Shown here in pieces: positions 44,964-56,469 of a stretch of 64,000 nt of DNA. Source of the DNA: Euptelea pleiosperma (Eukaryota > Streptophyta > Magnoliopsida > Ranunculales > Eupteleaceae); NCBI GenBank assembly GCA_035048495.1, contig CM068551.1, positions 17,982,248-18,046,247 of the forward strand, in the 5' to 3' direction. Position 1 is the stretch's first letter; each line of letters begins with the position of its first letter. The notes beneath the pieces were generated by a model, which saw only the letters and a list, made by a program, of their open reading frames with translations, searched no databases and was not told the DNA's origin. The position numbers were made by a program, and so were the translations under genes.

Positions 44964-45240
44964 AGCGGATGGTGTTTTCCTGCGTGTACATAGATGTTTC
45001 GCCTTTCCCCAACAGGTGCAAATGGTTGTTTAACATGGTATTGGTATCAGAGCCTTAAGGCTTGGGAGGTTGTGGGTTCAAGTCTCCAGCGGAGTATATT
45101 CCCGCTGAGGATGTGTGTTAGCGGATGGTGTTTTCCTGTGCACGTGTTGAGTTGGCCTGATGACCTGTTGGTACACATAGATATTTTGCCTTTCCCCAAC
45201 AGGTCAATCTTTTGGGGCAAATTGTTGTTTAACAATTGTT
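44964..45240 (+). mobile_element. tRNA-derived SINE with duplicated flank
   Basis: TGGTATCAGAGCCTTAAGG and GGTTGTGGGTTCAAGTCTCC form a tRNA-like head with a B box. The sequence GTTAGCGGATGGTGTTTTCC...GCCTTTCCCCAACAGGT occurs twice around it (about 44964 and 45118), so the insertion or a later event duplicated about 150 bp. Confidence 0.5.
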
Positions 45241-45527
45241 TTTGTGTTTTTCTCTCTGTGGTGATTTTATTTGTTCAATATCAGTGTTTGGGTTGTTTTT
45301 TTTATACTGATGATTTGATCATATTGTAATTCCTAAATACTCCCTTCTTGTCCTTTACGAAACATTGTAGACAAAGATTTAAATGTAAATTCTGTTATCT
45401 TTAGGCCAAAGTTCTGTGATCTTAGGTCAGTTTGATCAAATAAACTAGGGTATAAATAGGGACTTAATTCACTAAAATGGGTTCGCAACCGTAGGAGGGA
45501 ATTAGGTAAGCAGACTCATGTTAAGAC

Positions 45528-45872
45528 CAAGGTTTAAAAAACGGCGGATTTGGACCTACCCCGTTATGTTATAGACCGTTAAAACGCCCAGAAAATAATG
45601 GCCGTTATTTTCCGTTATTTTTCTGTTATAACGACCGTTATTTTCTGGAAAATTTTGTGAAAAAAAACGGCTGTTATTTTCGTTATTTTTCGTTTTTGAA
45701 AATTTGAAATTCAGATTTAAAACTTCAAAATTTGAATTTCAGAGCCATTTTTTCCGTTATTTTTCCATTTTTTGCCCCTGAGCGTTTTTTTCGTTATAAT
45801 GGCCGTTATAACGGAACAAACAGTAACGCCCCCAGTCCGTTATACAGTTATAACGGTCCCCTTTAAACCTTG
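45528..45872. mobile_element. hAT-like MITE, CGTTATAA subfamily
   Basis: The 345-bp element has ends CAAGGTTTAAA / TTTAAACCTTG and a perfect 8-bp duplication GTTAAGAC (45520-45527, 45873-45880). The paralogous block at about 33171-33185 reads ACTTAAGACCCAAA without the element, an independent empty site. Confidence 0.9.
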
Positions 45873-46144
45873 GTTAAGACCCAAAATCACCACGTTTCTG
45901 TAGCCAACCTACTCTATGGTCCAGGCAGCCCTTTCCACTTTGATGGACCTCTTTCTTCCACTGCTCACCCCTTCCATGACTAACCCAGGACGTAAGGCTG
46001 GCTCTGATCCCAATAAAACCAAACCAACACGCCACGTAAAGCTTAGATCTAACCATTAGGATCTTAACATCTTTCCTAGGACAAGGATGAACATGGTGGC
46101 CGCTACAGCGATGTAGCATCGCTATAATATTGTGGAAAAGTTAC

Positions 46145-46270
46145 AATGAGCAACCTCAGGAATATGCCTTTGCATTGGCTGATCTCCTAGAGGAGGAGAA
46201 CCGAGGTGTTCATAGTCAAGACCAATTCTCAAATTTCTTTGATCTTCCTACGTACTGGTCTACTAGTGTA
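46145..46270 (+). other. exon-like open segment in the Ubl-3 intron
   Basis: After CAACCTCAG a frame reads EYAFALADLLEEENRGVHSQ and continues DQFSNFFDLPTYW to a TAA. The matching part near 41790 in the Ubl-2 intron starts the same way (EYAFALADLLKKEN) but then shifts frame. The peptide is unrecognised. It may be a decayed exon shared by both copies. Confidence 0.3.
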
Positions 46271-46295
46271 GGCAAGAAAATTGAGTGTTAACTTA

Positions 46296-46601
46296 GGGTG
46301 TGTTTGATTGCACAGAAAATTTTTCCGAGAAAATACATTTGGGAAATGCCTTAAATGGCTGATTGATTGCAACTGAGAACACATATTTCAATCATGTCAG
46401 AAAATAAAGACGCATTTTCAGTTGGAAATGAATTCTCATCTAACTAGATGGGAAATAGATTCCAGGCTTAGTAGGGAAGATTATCCAGATTTAAATGGCT
46501 TGTAGAGAAAATTATACAGATTTAAAATGGCTATCTAACAATGGACAGTCGTGTTTTCCCTAGGAAAATGCAATTTTTCCACTTGGCAATCAAACACGCC
46601 C
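46296..46601. mobile_element. Tourist-like MITE, copy 2
   Basis: The 306-bp element has ends GGGTGTGTTTGATTGC / GCAATCAAACACGCCC and a TTA duplication (46293-46295, 46602-46604). It is about 85-90% similar to copy 1 by eye. Confidence 0.85.
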
Positions 46602-47679
46602 TTAGTGAATTGAAAACAAATATGGGTTTTTGGAGGATGATCTCTATAACTTTTTGCATTTGGTTTTTGAGTGAGGATGAGTTTTGAACCATGTTAGTAT
46701 TACCATCGCAAACACATTTTACCAACTACCAAGCTGGCGTCTTCAAAACCAATTAAACATTTGCTAATTTTGAAATTTCGCGGTTGAAATTTAAAACTGA
46801 ACATGTTGCGAAAGGAAAAAAAAACTGCTCATATTACCAATTGGGAAGATATGACAGTTCAACAAGAACTGGATGATTATGAATCCTTTCTATATTAAAA
46901 GGGAATGAAGAAGAAAAAGGTGCCTACTTGATGTAGAACAGGCCGCGGATGATTATATAGAGCAGTTTAATCAGAAGAATGTCCCTCAGAAGGGTAAATG
47001 TGTACTTTAACTTCAAACGGCCATAACTTTGCGACTGTAACTTGGAATCACTAGTGATCATTTCGACGAGCTCAAAGTGCTTAATTTTATTACTGCCCTT
47101 TTCAGGTGAAATAAGATCAAAATTTGAGAAATTAGGGTTATTGGGTTTATAAATAAGGGTTGTAATTGGGTAGAACTTCATTATTAATTATTATGAATAA
47201 TTGAATTATTATTGTCATTTTTCCTTGTGGATTCAAAGAGTTTCTGAGATTTTTGTTGAAGACGATGATCTTCTCTATTGTTTATTCTTTGTGATTAACT
47301 TAACGCGTTCCATGTCGCTACTTAGATATTGCTCCTTGTCCAAGGTGCTCTCCAGTTCAATCAAAATCTCCATGAACTGCAAACTGATTTAGCAAACCAG
47401 TGGACAAGTTTAGGCTATTTTTATCCCGATGTCACTGGAAACTCTTTAATTTCGTACTTCGCAGATCAAATCGACTGCCATGTAAATGTTCTTATATCTG
47501 ACATAAAATTTTAAATTTAACTGTTTGTGCTAATCCTTGGTTAATGTTATACGTACATTGTTATTAATGGATAAATGTTCTTGATTTAGTACAAATGTTA
47601 GTGTCATTTGTGATACTTTCTGCAAATGTTCATTAAGAAATGATTCTTGATTTTTTCTATGGTTTCCTTTTTGTAACAG

Positions 47680-48558
47680 TTGAAGATCCATCTGAATGTA
47701 ATGAAAACCATTACCAAGAGCTCTGACACAGTTGAAGATGTCGAAGCTAAATTCTGCGACCAGAAGGACGTTTCAGCAAACCTTCCTTCAGGAACTATTT
47801 TTAAGAGGGAATCGCGTCAAGAAAGAAAAAAAATTAGTTGATTATAAAATGCAAATACGTATAAAGGTATCAAGGATTGGAAAGACATTTAAACTTGATG
47901 TGAATAGCTGGGACAGCATTCATATTGTCAAGGCCAAGATTCATGACAAGGAGGGAATACCAACCAACCAGAATGACCTAATCTACAATGGAAGACAACT
48001 CGAGGATAGCCGAACTCTGGCAGATTATTACATTCAGAGCGGGTCGACCCTCTATGCAATCTTTTATGAGAGAGAGAGAGAGAGAATGCAAATATTTGTT
48101 AAAATGATAACAGGAGAAACCATCAAACTTGAAGTAAAAATATGGTATACCATTGAGAATGTAAAGAACATAATTGAGAGCACGGTAGGGGTCTCAACAG
48201 ACCAGCAGAGGCTCATCTTTGCTGGGAAGCAGCTGTGGGATTGTTGGACAATGGAAGGATGCAATATCCAGAATGAATCAACATTATGTCTGGTCCCTCC
48301 ATTTGGTGGCATGATATCAGTGAGTTAATATTAGAGGGTGTTACGATAAGGCTCGAGGTGGAGGGCTCTGTTACTATCAGTAATGTGAAGAAGAAGATTC
48401 AAGATATTGAGAAGATCCGCCCAGAACAGAAGGTGCTCATCGATGATGACCGTAGACTGACGCATGATTTCCTTACCATCGCAGACTACGAAATCAAACC
48501 AGAGTCCACCATTTACCTTGTTTTAGAGCTTCGTGGTGGAGTTATTCTTATTTCTTAA
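47680..48558 (+). pseudogene. Ubl-3: poly-ubiquitin-like pseudogene
   Basis: The CAG acceptor is intact, and the exon starts [11 protein letters not shown] like Ubl-2. It is broken by a 4-bp insertion near 47790, by loss of the end of repeat 1, and by a frame change near 48320 between repeats 3 and 4. A (GA)n run at about 48068-48085 has expanded the junction after repeat 2 to RERERER. Repeats 2 and 3 remain readable ([40 protein letters not shown]). Repeat 4 ends LRGG followed by VILIS and a stop, the classic layout of a polyubiquitin terminal unit. Similarity to Ubl-2 extends into the intron and 3' flank, so it is a tandem duplicate. Confidence 0.8.
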
Positions 48559-49907
48559 CTATTCTCTGGGAACTTCATTTTGTGTTGCTAACATGTTTTG
48601 TGATACCGCTTGCACTTTTGAGTTTTCTAGTTTTGTATTTGAACAAACTTACACCAAACATCCTGTCTAATGTTCTAAATTTTCTTGATTTCTCTATACA
48701 TTTTTCACTCTTAAGGAATTTTCTTGTTGAACTGAAATGTAATGAAGTCAAATCTCACAACAGATAGCTATTTGTTATGTTCGGGTTGGGTTCGCCGGGG
48801 TATTGGGGCCAGATGTACACCCCTCCAGCAAGCCTATATAAATTCAGATTAGGATCTTGTTGTTCCAACCCATTTCATTGAGGAAATACAATCCAATTGA
48901 TATCACCTAAAGTCCAGACCTGGCCGTGGACCTAAGGGTTGCTATGACATCTTCCATCTTTTTTGGTTTGCTTGATTCAAGAGGATTCACAAGCATAAAC
49001 ATGTTCAGAAAAATCATAGAACAGTGATAGTTCATATGTCGAATGCACATCAACACTATTTTGAAGCTTCTACAAAACCCTTTATTTTGAAGCTTCTACA
49101 AAACCCCGAAGGTATTCGCTGTTCCAAGTTTCTATAAACAGAGTTTTACTACCATGGTTTTCCAAAGGTATAAATGATCTCTAATAGCTTCCGGAAACCC
49201 TGCCCTAAACTACTTTACATTCCCTAAAATAGGGTGGAAAACTTAAAAAATCATTGCCAAGCCTACCCTAAAGTCCGCCCTATTTTAGGGTAACCTCAAA
49301 TCCTATCCTAAAGTTAGGGTGGGATTTAGGGTGAGTTTCTAAAATTATGTTCCCCCTTTCTCCTCATGTTTTATTAATTCCACCCAATGTCTTCACCTTC
49401 TTTTCACTTAATGCCACCTATGTAGGGTAGGGTAGGGTAGGGTTGGAGATGCTTAACAAGTTAAACGAGCACACAGAGCTCCTCTTTTTCTTGGCCAGGG
49501 TGACTAAATTGTAACAAACAGCTGTGTGGACATCCCCATCTCACAAATTATTGATGTCCTGTAATTTTCCTAAAACTTAGGTCTACTCTACACACAGATT
49601 ACTAAGTTAGGTCCAAGATTTGTGGGATTAGGTCTGAGATCTGCACCTACAAATAGACAACTCACCCTCAAGCTATGATTCATGGAGTCACTTATTTCTA
49701 GCTGAAACTATACTTCAGAGAGCCCTAATGTGTACTCTTTAGCAGGAATCCGTGAACATCAACTGGTCAGCCAGTAACATGCATAACAGTAGATTTAATA
49801 AATTACACAACGCCGCTGAACAGTTACAGAGCCCATGCTTTAAAATTCTAAGTTCTTTGGTCTTTTGAGCATGAACATAAATACAGCTATAAGAAGAGGT
49901 AACAAAA
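48559..49907. other. spacer with MITE-like palindromes
   Basis: About 49190-49450 contains facing CCCTAAAATAGGG / CTATTTTAGGGT blocks and a (GGGTA)4 run at 49423-49443. It ends in a GGTTGGAGATGC-type terminus, suggesting a plant MITE. No gene. Confidence 0.45.
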
Positions 49908-50101
49908 GTGTGTAAACGATAAAACGAGTCAGAGTGGATTGACCCACACTAGCAGTGTGTAACTATAAAACTGAGTCAAAGTGGATTGACCCACACTATC
50001 ACAGTGTGTAAACGATAAAACGGGTCAAAGTGATTTGCCCCACACTAACACAGTGTGTAAACTATAAAACTGAGTCAAAGTGGATTGATCCACACTAGCA
50101 C
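49908..50101. repeat. 48-bp minisatellite, four units
   Basis: GTGTGTAAACGATAAAACGAG-type heads and GATTGACCCACACTA-type tails recur four times with few changes. GTGTG and CACAC in each unit allow a hairpin per unit. Confidence 0.85.
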
Positions 50102-52094
50102 CTACACATAATAACTCAACAAAGGGTGATCCTATTGCCACCGTACAGGACTCAAAAACCTATGATTAAGAGGATCTCACAAGTCATCTCGACATGCACT
50201 TGAAGATGATTGGTATCAATCCCAACAGCATTCTAATCTTCCAAAGGAATCTTCATCTAGCTTCTCCATGTACGCGATGCATATCTACTTAACTTAATTA
50301 TTCTGGTTTACAATCTCACAATGGGTATTAATTGCTCTTCCTTCTTACAAGAAGAGAAATGGTAATTGATGATAAAAATATGAGCAAAGGCTCTCAGGGG
50401 AGAGAAGGTTCACCAAGGTCGTCATCTACCTTCTTATCTTGACATCTCTTGAGGAAAAAGAGCTGTCGTTGTAAGTGCAGCACCTGCAATGGAGGTATGA
50501 CAATGTGAGATTCGCGTATGCAAATTAACTTCTGTAAAAGAGAGAATCTAGCAACTACAGATCAACAGAGATTTTTAGATGATAACAGCTACAGAGAGAT
50601 TAGAAATTCAACAAATCCTCAACAAAATAACAAAATATTGAAATAAGAAAGCTCTCCACATTTGATATGAGATTAAGTGACCACAGAGAAAATGTCAAGA
50701 CGAATTGAGGGTTCTGCTCATGACAAATGTAAGTTTTTCAGTCCCTCCCACCTATACTAAGACTTTTAGGAGGTTTACAAGCATTTCCAGAAATACCGAA
50801 GCAAGGTACTAGTTTGGAGATTAAACTTTGATAAAATATACTCCTCATTTGGAAAGATGTAAGCTATTCTACTCACAGCAACATCTCCAGAATACAATCT
50901 TAGCCCAGCAACACTAGCACTTTGGTTTGATGATGCAAGCTTGAAGCTACGTAGAGCCAATCTGGGGCATAAAATGTTGGATCAGGCCAATCCAAGGAAT
51001 CCAAGCTTGGACTGACCAAGGACTCTAGCTCAGACCTGTTCAGAGCCAGTCTGATGTTCCCAAGCTCGGATAGCTCCAGTGTGAGAAATTCAATGCATAC
51101 CTATGTAGATCTTGTCTGAGGTTACGAAGCTCGGACCAGAACAAATCCAGTTCAAAGATCCTCCCTTGGATTGCATCAATCTGGGCCCATAACCTCGGCT
51201 AGCTCCGATCTGAGCCTGTATGTCACCTTACACATGAAGCTTCCCATTTCTACATCAGCAAGTTTTGAATAAGAGTATTACTGGAAAATCATGCGGTTCA
51301 TCCCAATGGGAGTTGGGGTTTACGATAAATAGAAAGAGATGGACTCATTTGAAGGCGTTTGCCATTTGGATTACGAAGAACTTGAAGAGAAGCCTTGTGG
51401 TCTGAACAATTCCATTGGGACTTGAGCTCCAGCCTCAGATCCAACGTCCCTTTTTATCTACTCAAGGGCCACCTTTCCCTTGTCTGCTGCTGCCATACGC
51501 GCCTGGATCCATCCTTCTTGTCATCAGACTTCATCGATTGTGGAGATTTGTCCAGCTGCCTCTTCTTTGCTGCCTATTTCTGTAAGATCTGAGCTCCAAC
51601 AATCTATCTGTTGATCGACCAAGAGGAGTAGAAGACGAGGGTCAAGCAGATACCTCAAAAGAAACAAGAGGAACCAAGTTTGGACTGCTCCAGTCCAAAG
51701 ACCTCTAAGTCAAACCAGTCAAAAATCAGTCTGAGGTTCCCAAGCTTGGACTACTCTAGTCTGAGGATGTTGAGACCCCAGCTTGGAAAGCCTATGTGGA
51801 AGCCTTGATTGTGGGAGCCGTTATAGCCTTTATTTGTTAAGTTTTTTTGAATAATATCCTATTGATCTGCTGCAGTTCTGATACCACTTTGATGCAGGAC
51901 ATTTAACAAATACTCCCCAAAAGCCGCAACTGTTGGTAGCATGAGATTAAATTCTTTTATCTCATAGCCCATGATCTAGGCCCTCGGTCAAACCCTCCTT
52001 CGTGGGTCCCATTTCACACGGGCCGTCCCACCTCGAGTGTGTGCCATATACGCAAGCTGCCCCACTCGAGCCCAGTGCGAAAATGCCCTTGTTA
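50102..52094. other. spacer with diffuse AAGCTCGGA repeats; possible retroelement 5' end
   Basis: About 50940-51240 and 51670-51800 contain degenerate units built on CCAAGCTCGGA and CTCCAGTCTGAG. At 51877-51888 GTTCTGATACCA resembles a reversed initiator-tRNA primer site. Together they resemble the repeat-bearing leader and primer site of a minus-strand Copia, but no gag or LTR pair was found. No gene supported. Confidence 0.35.
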
Positions 52095-55000
52095 GTAGTG
52101 TGACCATCTGCCTCTATCATAGCAGCTTTTCATCTAGGTTGTGCCAACCCTTCTGCCACGAAGAAGGAATAGGAATAGGAATAATGGACAAGGGATGTGA
52201 CAAAGGCTTTATAGGAGGGAGACAAGGCATCATAGGCTACGATGCCCGGATACGGATACGGATACGGATACGGATACGGATACAGGAAGCGGGGATACGA
52301 TTCGACATTTTCCAAAATCAAAGACACGGATACGGATACGAGTATCATATTTTGTAGTTCAAAATTTTTATTTTTTCTAATTTTTTCAACTTTTTATGAA
52401 GGATACGTGGGGATAAGTGTCGGTAGGGTGTTCGGTGTCTGTATCCATGTCGACACGACACTGGTACGAGGCACTAGTACATGTATCCAGGTATCATAGA
52501 TCATAGGAGACAAAGTGGCTCAAAGGATGCTGAAACCAACTTCTGATTCCTTTTCGTGAAGCAATGGGAAGATCAGAAGCATCAGTAGAAGAAGAAATGA
52601 CAGGTATAGAGGGGGAGGAAGATTAACTTGATCCGAGGATGGTACCACTGGTACTGGATCAGCTGTGGCTTTCTCCCTTCTACTATAGACTTTGAGCTCC
52701 TTGTGAGTGCCAGGAGCACTATCAATCACAGTAGCAGGTGGAGTAGTCTGAGGCCTCTCAAACTCAAGAGAGGGAGGAGAGAGTAATATAGCAGGAAGAT
52801 GAACATTACACCTCTCTTCACTACTATGCTCCCCCTGAAGAGAGGTGGGGGAGAAAAAAGATAGGTCCTCACAGAAGGTGACATCCATAGACAAACTTCT
52901 TCCCTTTGGAAGGATGGTAACACTTCTACCCTTTGCGGGTAGAAGAGTAACCCAGAAAGATACATTTAAACACTTTGGGATCTAGTTTGGTACGATGGGG
53001 ACCGAGGATGTGTACATAGTATACACACCCAAAGATATGAAGGACCACGAATAAGGAAGCAGTGGATGCAAGGACCTGTAGAGGAGACTTGAAGTGGAGG
53101 ACACGAGATGACATTCTGTTAGTCAAATAAGCAACAGTCAATACAGCATCCGACCAATAGGATTTGGGGACTTTGGAGCCGATTAGAAGAGAGCGAGCTA
53201 CCTCAGTCAGATGACGCATTTTTTTTTCAACTACACCATTTTGTTGAGGGGTATAGCAGCAAGAATTTTGGTGACAAATCCCATGGTCTAGAAAATACTA
53301 CTGGGGACCCCCATACATATATTCTCCACCATGGTCAGAACGAAGGACCTTGATGGAGGCACCATACTAGGTTAGGATCATCTTATTAAAACCCTTAAAG
53401 ATGAAATGAACCTCATCTTTAGTTTTCATAAGATAAACCTATGTGTACCTAGTATGGTCATCAACAAAAGTAACAAAATAGTAGAAGCCAAAGATAGAAA
53501 TAACAGAGGTAGGACCCACACATCAGAATGCACAAGATCAAAGAAATAGAACTTCGATAACCTCTTGAAGGATAAGTAAATCGACAGTTTTTCGATAGCT
53601 CACATGTCTCACAATGCAAGTCATATAACAAAATAGAAACAAATAAAGTTGGAAATAATAGTTTGAGATACTGAAAAGAGACATGCCCCAGACGGGCAAG
53701 CCAACATAAAACAGAGTCTATCCTACTACTACAGTACTACTACTACTACTAGGAGATGATTGCAGTGCTGTGAGCTCAGAAGGCCGTCCATTAATAAGGT
53801 ATAGTCCCCTCAGCCTCATGTCCAATGCCAATCGTCCTCCTCGTCTCTAGGTCCTAAAAGACACAGTACGAAGGAAAGAAAGTCACACTGCAGTTCAAAG
53901 TTTTGGTAAGGGCACTAACAGGTAATAGGTTAGATGTGAAATTTGGGACATGTAAAATAGATGCAAGTGGAAGTTGAGGAGAGGGGAGAACATCCCCTTT
54001 CCCCGATATAGAAGATAAGGTTCAATTTGCAGTTCTAACTTCATCACGGCCAGAACAAATAGAATAACTAGAAAATAAAGAAGACATACCTTGTCATGTG
54101 CTCCGAAGCCCGTGAATCAATGATCCATGTAGGACTGGAAGGGGGAATGTGTCCATGATGGGTAGATCTGATGATACCTAGCTAAGCAAATGAGGAGGTG
54201 GCAGAAGGACCATCCAGCTGTGAGAGCAACCGTCGAAGCCCTACAAGCTCAGAAGCAGCCAAAGGACCAGTAGAAGCCAGTGGAGAAGAACTCTAAAGAG
54301 ATTGTCCTTGAGAGGGTGCCGAAGTGAATGGGCACCAGAAGATCCGGACTGACTGGAGCGAGGAGTAGAAGACTGAGGACTATCATGTAGCTTCCAACAA
54401 GTCTCCCTCAAATGTCCAAGGCGACCACAGAAGTTACACTTGGGCCTCTCCTTGGAGAAAGAAAGTCGGCCAACTGAAGGAGCAGAGAACTGTGGAGGTC
54501 TACTCCATTGAGGCTAAGAAGCAGATGCAAAGACAGGAGTGGGTGAGGAGGTGACAAGCGATGATCGCTCGTGAACACGAGACTCATCCTAGAGAGATAG
54601 TCTACATCTTTCCTTACTCTGGACGTATGAGTAAACCTCACTGAGAGTAGGCAGAGGCGTCCGGCTGCTAAGGATCTGAATCCTGGCCAACTCATATGAA
54701 GGATTGAGTCCAGACAGGAACTCAAATATTATACCCTCCTCAACGTGCTTCTGGTACTTGACCACTTCACCTGGAGTAAGAGGATTTTAAGAATAATAGT
54801 AATCAAACTCCTTCCACATACTTCGAAGCCTCGCGAAGTAGTCAGAAAGGGACTTGTCTCCCTAACGAAGGCGAGAGATGCTCTGCTTTAACTGGTATGC
54901 CCTATCAGTATTCTGCTGCTGAGAGTAGGTCTTCTTTGCCGTTTCCCAAACATCTTGGGCTGTGCGGATGAAGAGAAAGCCACGACTAATGTGAGGCTCC

Positions 55001-56146
55001 ATGAAGTTGATAAGCCAAGACTGGACCATGAAGTTCTCAGTTTCCCATTTCTCAAACATGGGATCATCCTCCTCTGGCTCTTTAGTCCACCCCGTGCAAT
55101 GCCCATCTTCCCATGGCTTCCAATAAACAACCATGCGGCTCAAGCCCACTCCAAATAGTTAGTTCCATTGAGTTTGACAGATGTAATCTGCAACCCGGGG
55201 TTCTCATAAATCACTTTTTGCATCAAAGGTCCAGCTCCTCTAGAGGTAGAATTTGTGCTATCGAATTCTGAGGGATTACCCGGGATAGGCGGAGTCTCCA
55301 TAACGAAGCAACAAGGGGAGATAAGAAGAAGAAAAAAGGCTATAATACCCACGAAGAAGGTATTAAGGAGCAAATACAATCCTCAATGATCGAAAAACAC
55401 CTATAGAAACCTCCAAGATGCATAAGAAATAGTCCGAAAATAGGAAACAACAACATAGGGATGGGGAAAGGCATCCTAGGACCATAAGACAATTTTTTAG
55501 GGTTTATAGGATCAAGTTGGGGAAGATTACAGCCCAACCGACAGTCCTATTGGGCTAGTGAAAGTCGTTGGCGGTAACTAATGAGGGTATTTCACCTCCT
55601 ACAAGCTTCAATCCTTGATGGTTTCTCTCAAATCAAGTATCCCCATGTAGGTAAGTTTAAGACTGATGAAAACGAAGGGATAAACCCCAAGAAAAAGTTT
55701 GAGAAGAACTCCAAAAATGAACTAGTTCAAAAACCCATTTTTTTGCAATATTCAAGAAGGTTGAACAAAAACTATTCAAATGACGTCTAAAAATTCCCCA
55801 AAAATCACCAAAAAGAGTGAAAAAAAGAGCTCTATCTAGAGATGGAGTTTCAGGTCGAAAGGAGGAACCTATCCGTACGGCTGATGTCAGCAGTCGTACG
55901 GCCTGGATGACGTCATCAGCCCCTCTGGCGAATCTCTGGTAGAACTTCCTTCAAAAATTCCCTTTATAGCTCTGATACCAAGTTGAATCAGTAAATTAGG
56001 GTTAGGATCAAGGAGAGAAGAGAGAAAAGAGAGACAAGGATGTTGTGTGATTAGGTCACATAACTCCACCAAAATTATATTATATATGGGAAACATTACA
56101 AAAGACAAATATACCCCTCAAGAGGAGTATTTACAGAACTACCCCT
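52095..56146 (-). mobile_element. decayed Copia retrotransposon, truncated
   Basis: On the minus strand, from right to left: a possible LTR segment (55982-56146), primer site (reverse of 55969-55980), gag (about 55380-54600; NPGLQITSVKLNGTNYLEWA), CCHC knuckle (CNFCGRLGHLRETC near 54410), protease region, and integrase (53700-52930; GSKVPKSYWSDAVLTVAYLTNR). It ends at the very start of the RT (reversed CCATCTGCCTCTATCATAGC, near 52103). RT and RNase H and the left LTR are missing. Many stops and frameshifts. A MITE (52237-52499) and the Copia copy 2 have inserted into it. Confidence 0.85.
52237..52499. mobile_element. hAT-like MITE with (GGATAC)n subterminal repeats
   Basis: The 263-bp element has ends CTACGATGCC / GGTATCATAG and a perfect 8-bp duplication ATCATAGG (52229-52236, 52500-52507). 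Just inside the left end GGATAC is repeated about six times, with two more further in and GTATCC units at the right. The Copia sequence continues on both sides, giving the reading-frame evidence of insertion. Confidence 0.85.
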
Positions 56147-56356
56147 TGTTGTCAGGGACCTACTTGTAATATCTTATATTCTACAGGGGGCCCCTGTAAT
56201 ATTGTAAAACTTCACTTAATATATATATTGGGTGAAATTGTGTAGGCTATTCTAAGCTCTACATGATTTCTCCTCTTCCCCCAATTCTCTTCTCCTCTCC
56301 TCTCTTCCATCTCTAACCCTAATTTCTTATCCTAGTTACGATCCAAGATTACAACA
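56147..56356 (+). repeat. 5' LTR of Copia copy 2
   Basis: The 210-bp LTR starts TGTTGTCAGG and ends ATTACAACA. It contains the promoter-like TTAATATATATATTGGG at about 56216, the likely TATA region of the element. Confidence 0.95.
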
Positions 56357-56469
56357 TGGTATCAGAGCATGGTTATGTAACCATGGCTCAATCCTAGAGG
56401 TCTGAAGAACCCTAGGGATTTTGAAATTCGATGCGAAGGGCTTTCCAAAGAAAGAGATCATCTCCTATG

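Noticed and set aside
49423..49443. GGGTA tandem run considered as interstitial telomere repeat
   Set aside because: The plant telomere unit is TTTAGGG; this is a five-base unit inside a GGGTA/CCCTA-rich MITE-like palindrome.
49908..50101. CRISPR-like array (regular 48-bp repeats)
   Set aside because: Units are contiguous with no unique spacers and the genome is a plant nuclear one; it is a minisatellite.
52037..52357. 106-codon frame with RIRIRIRIRI repeat
   Set aside because: It arises from the GGATAC array of the hAT MITE, not from a gene.
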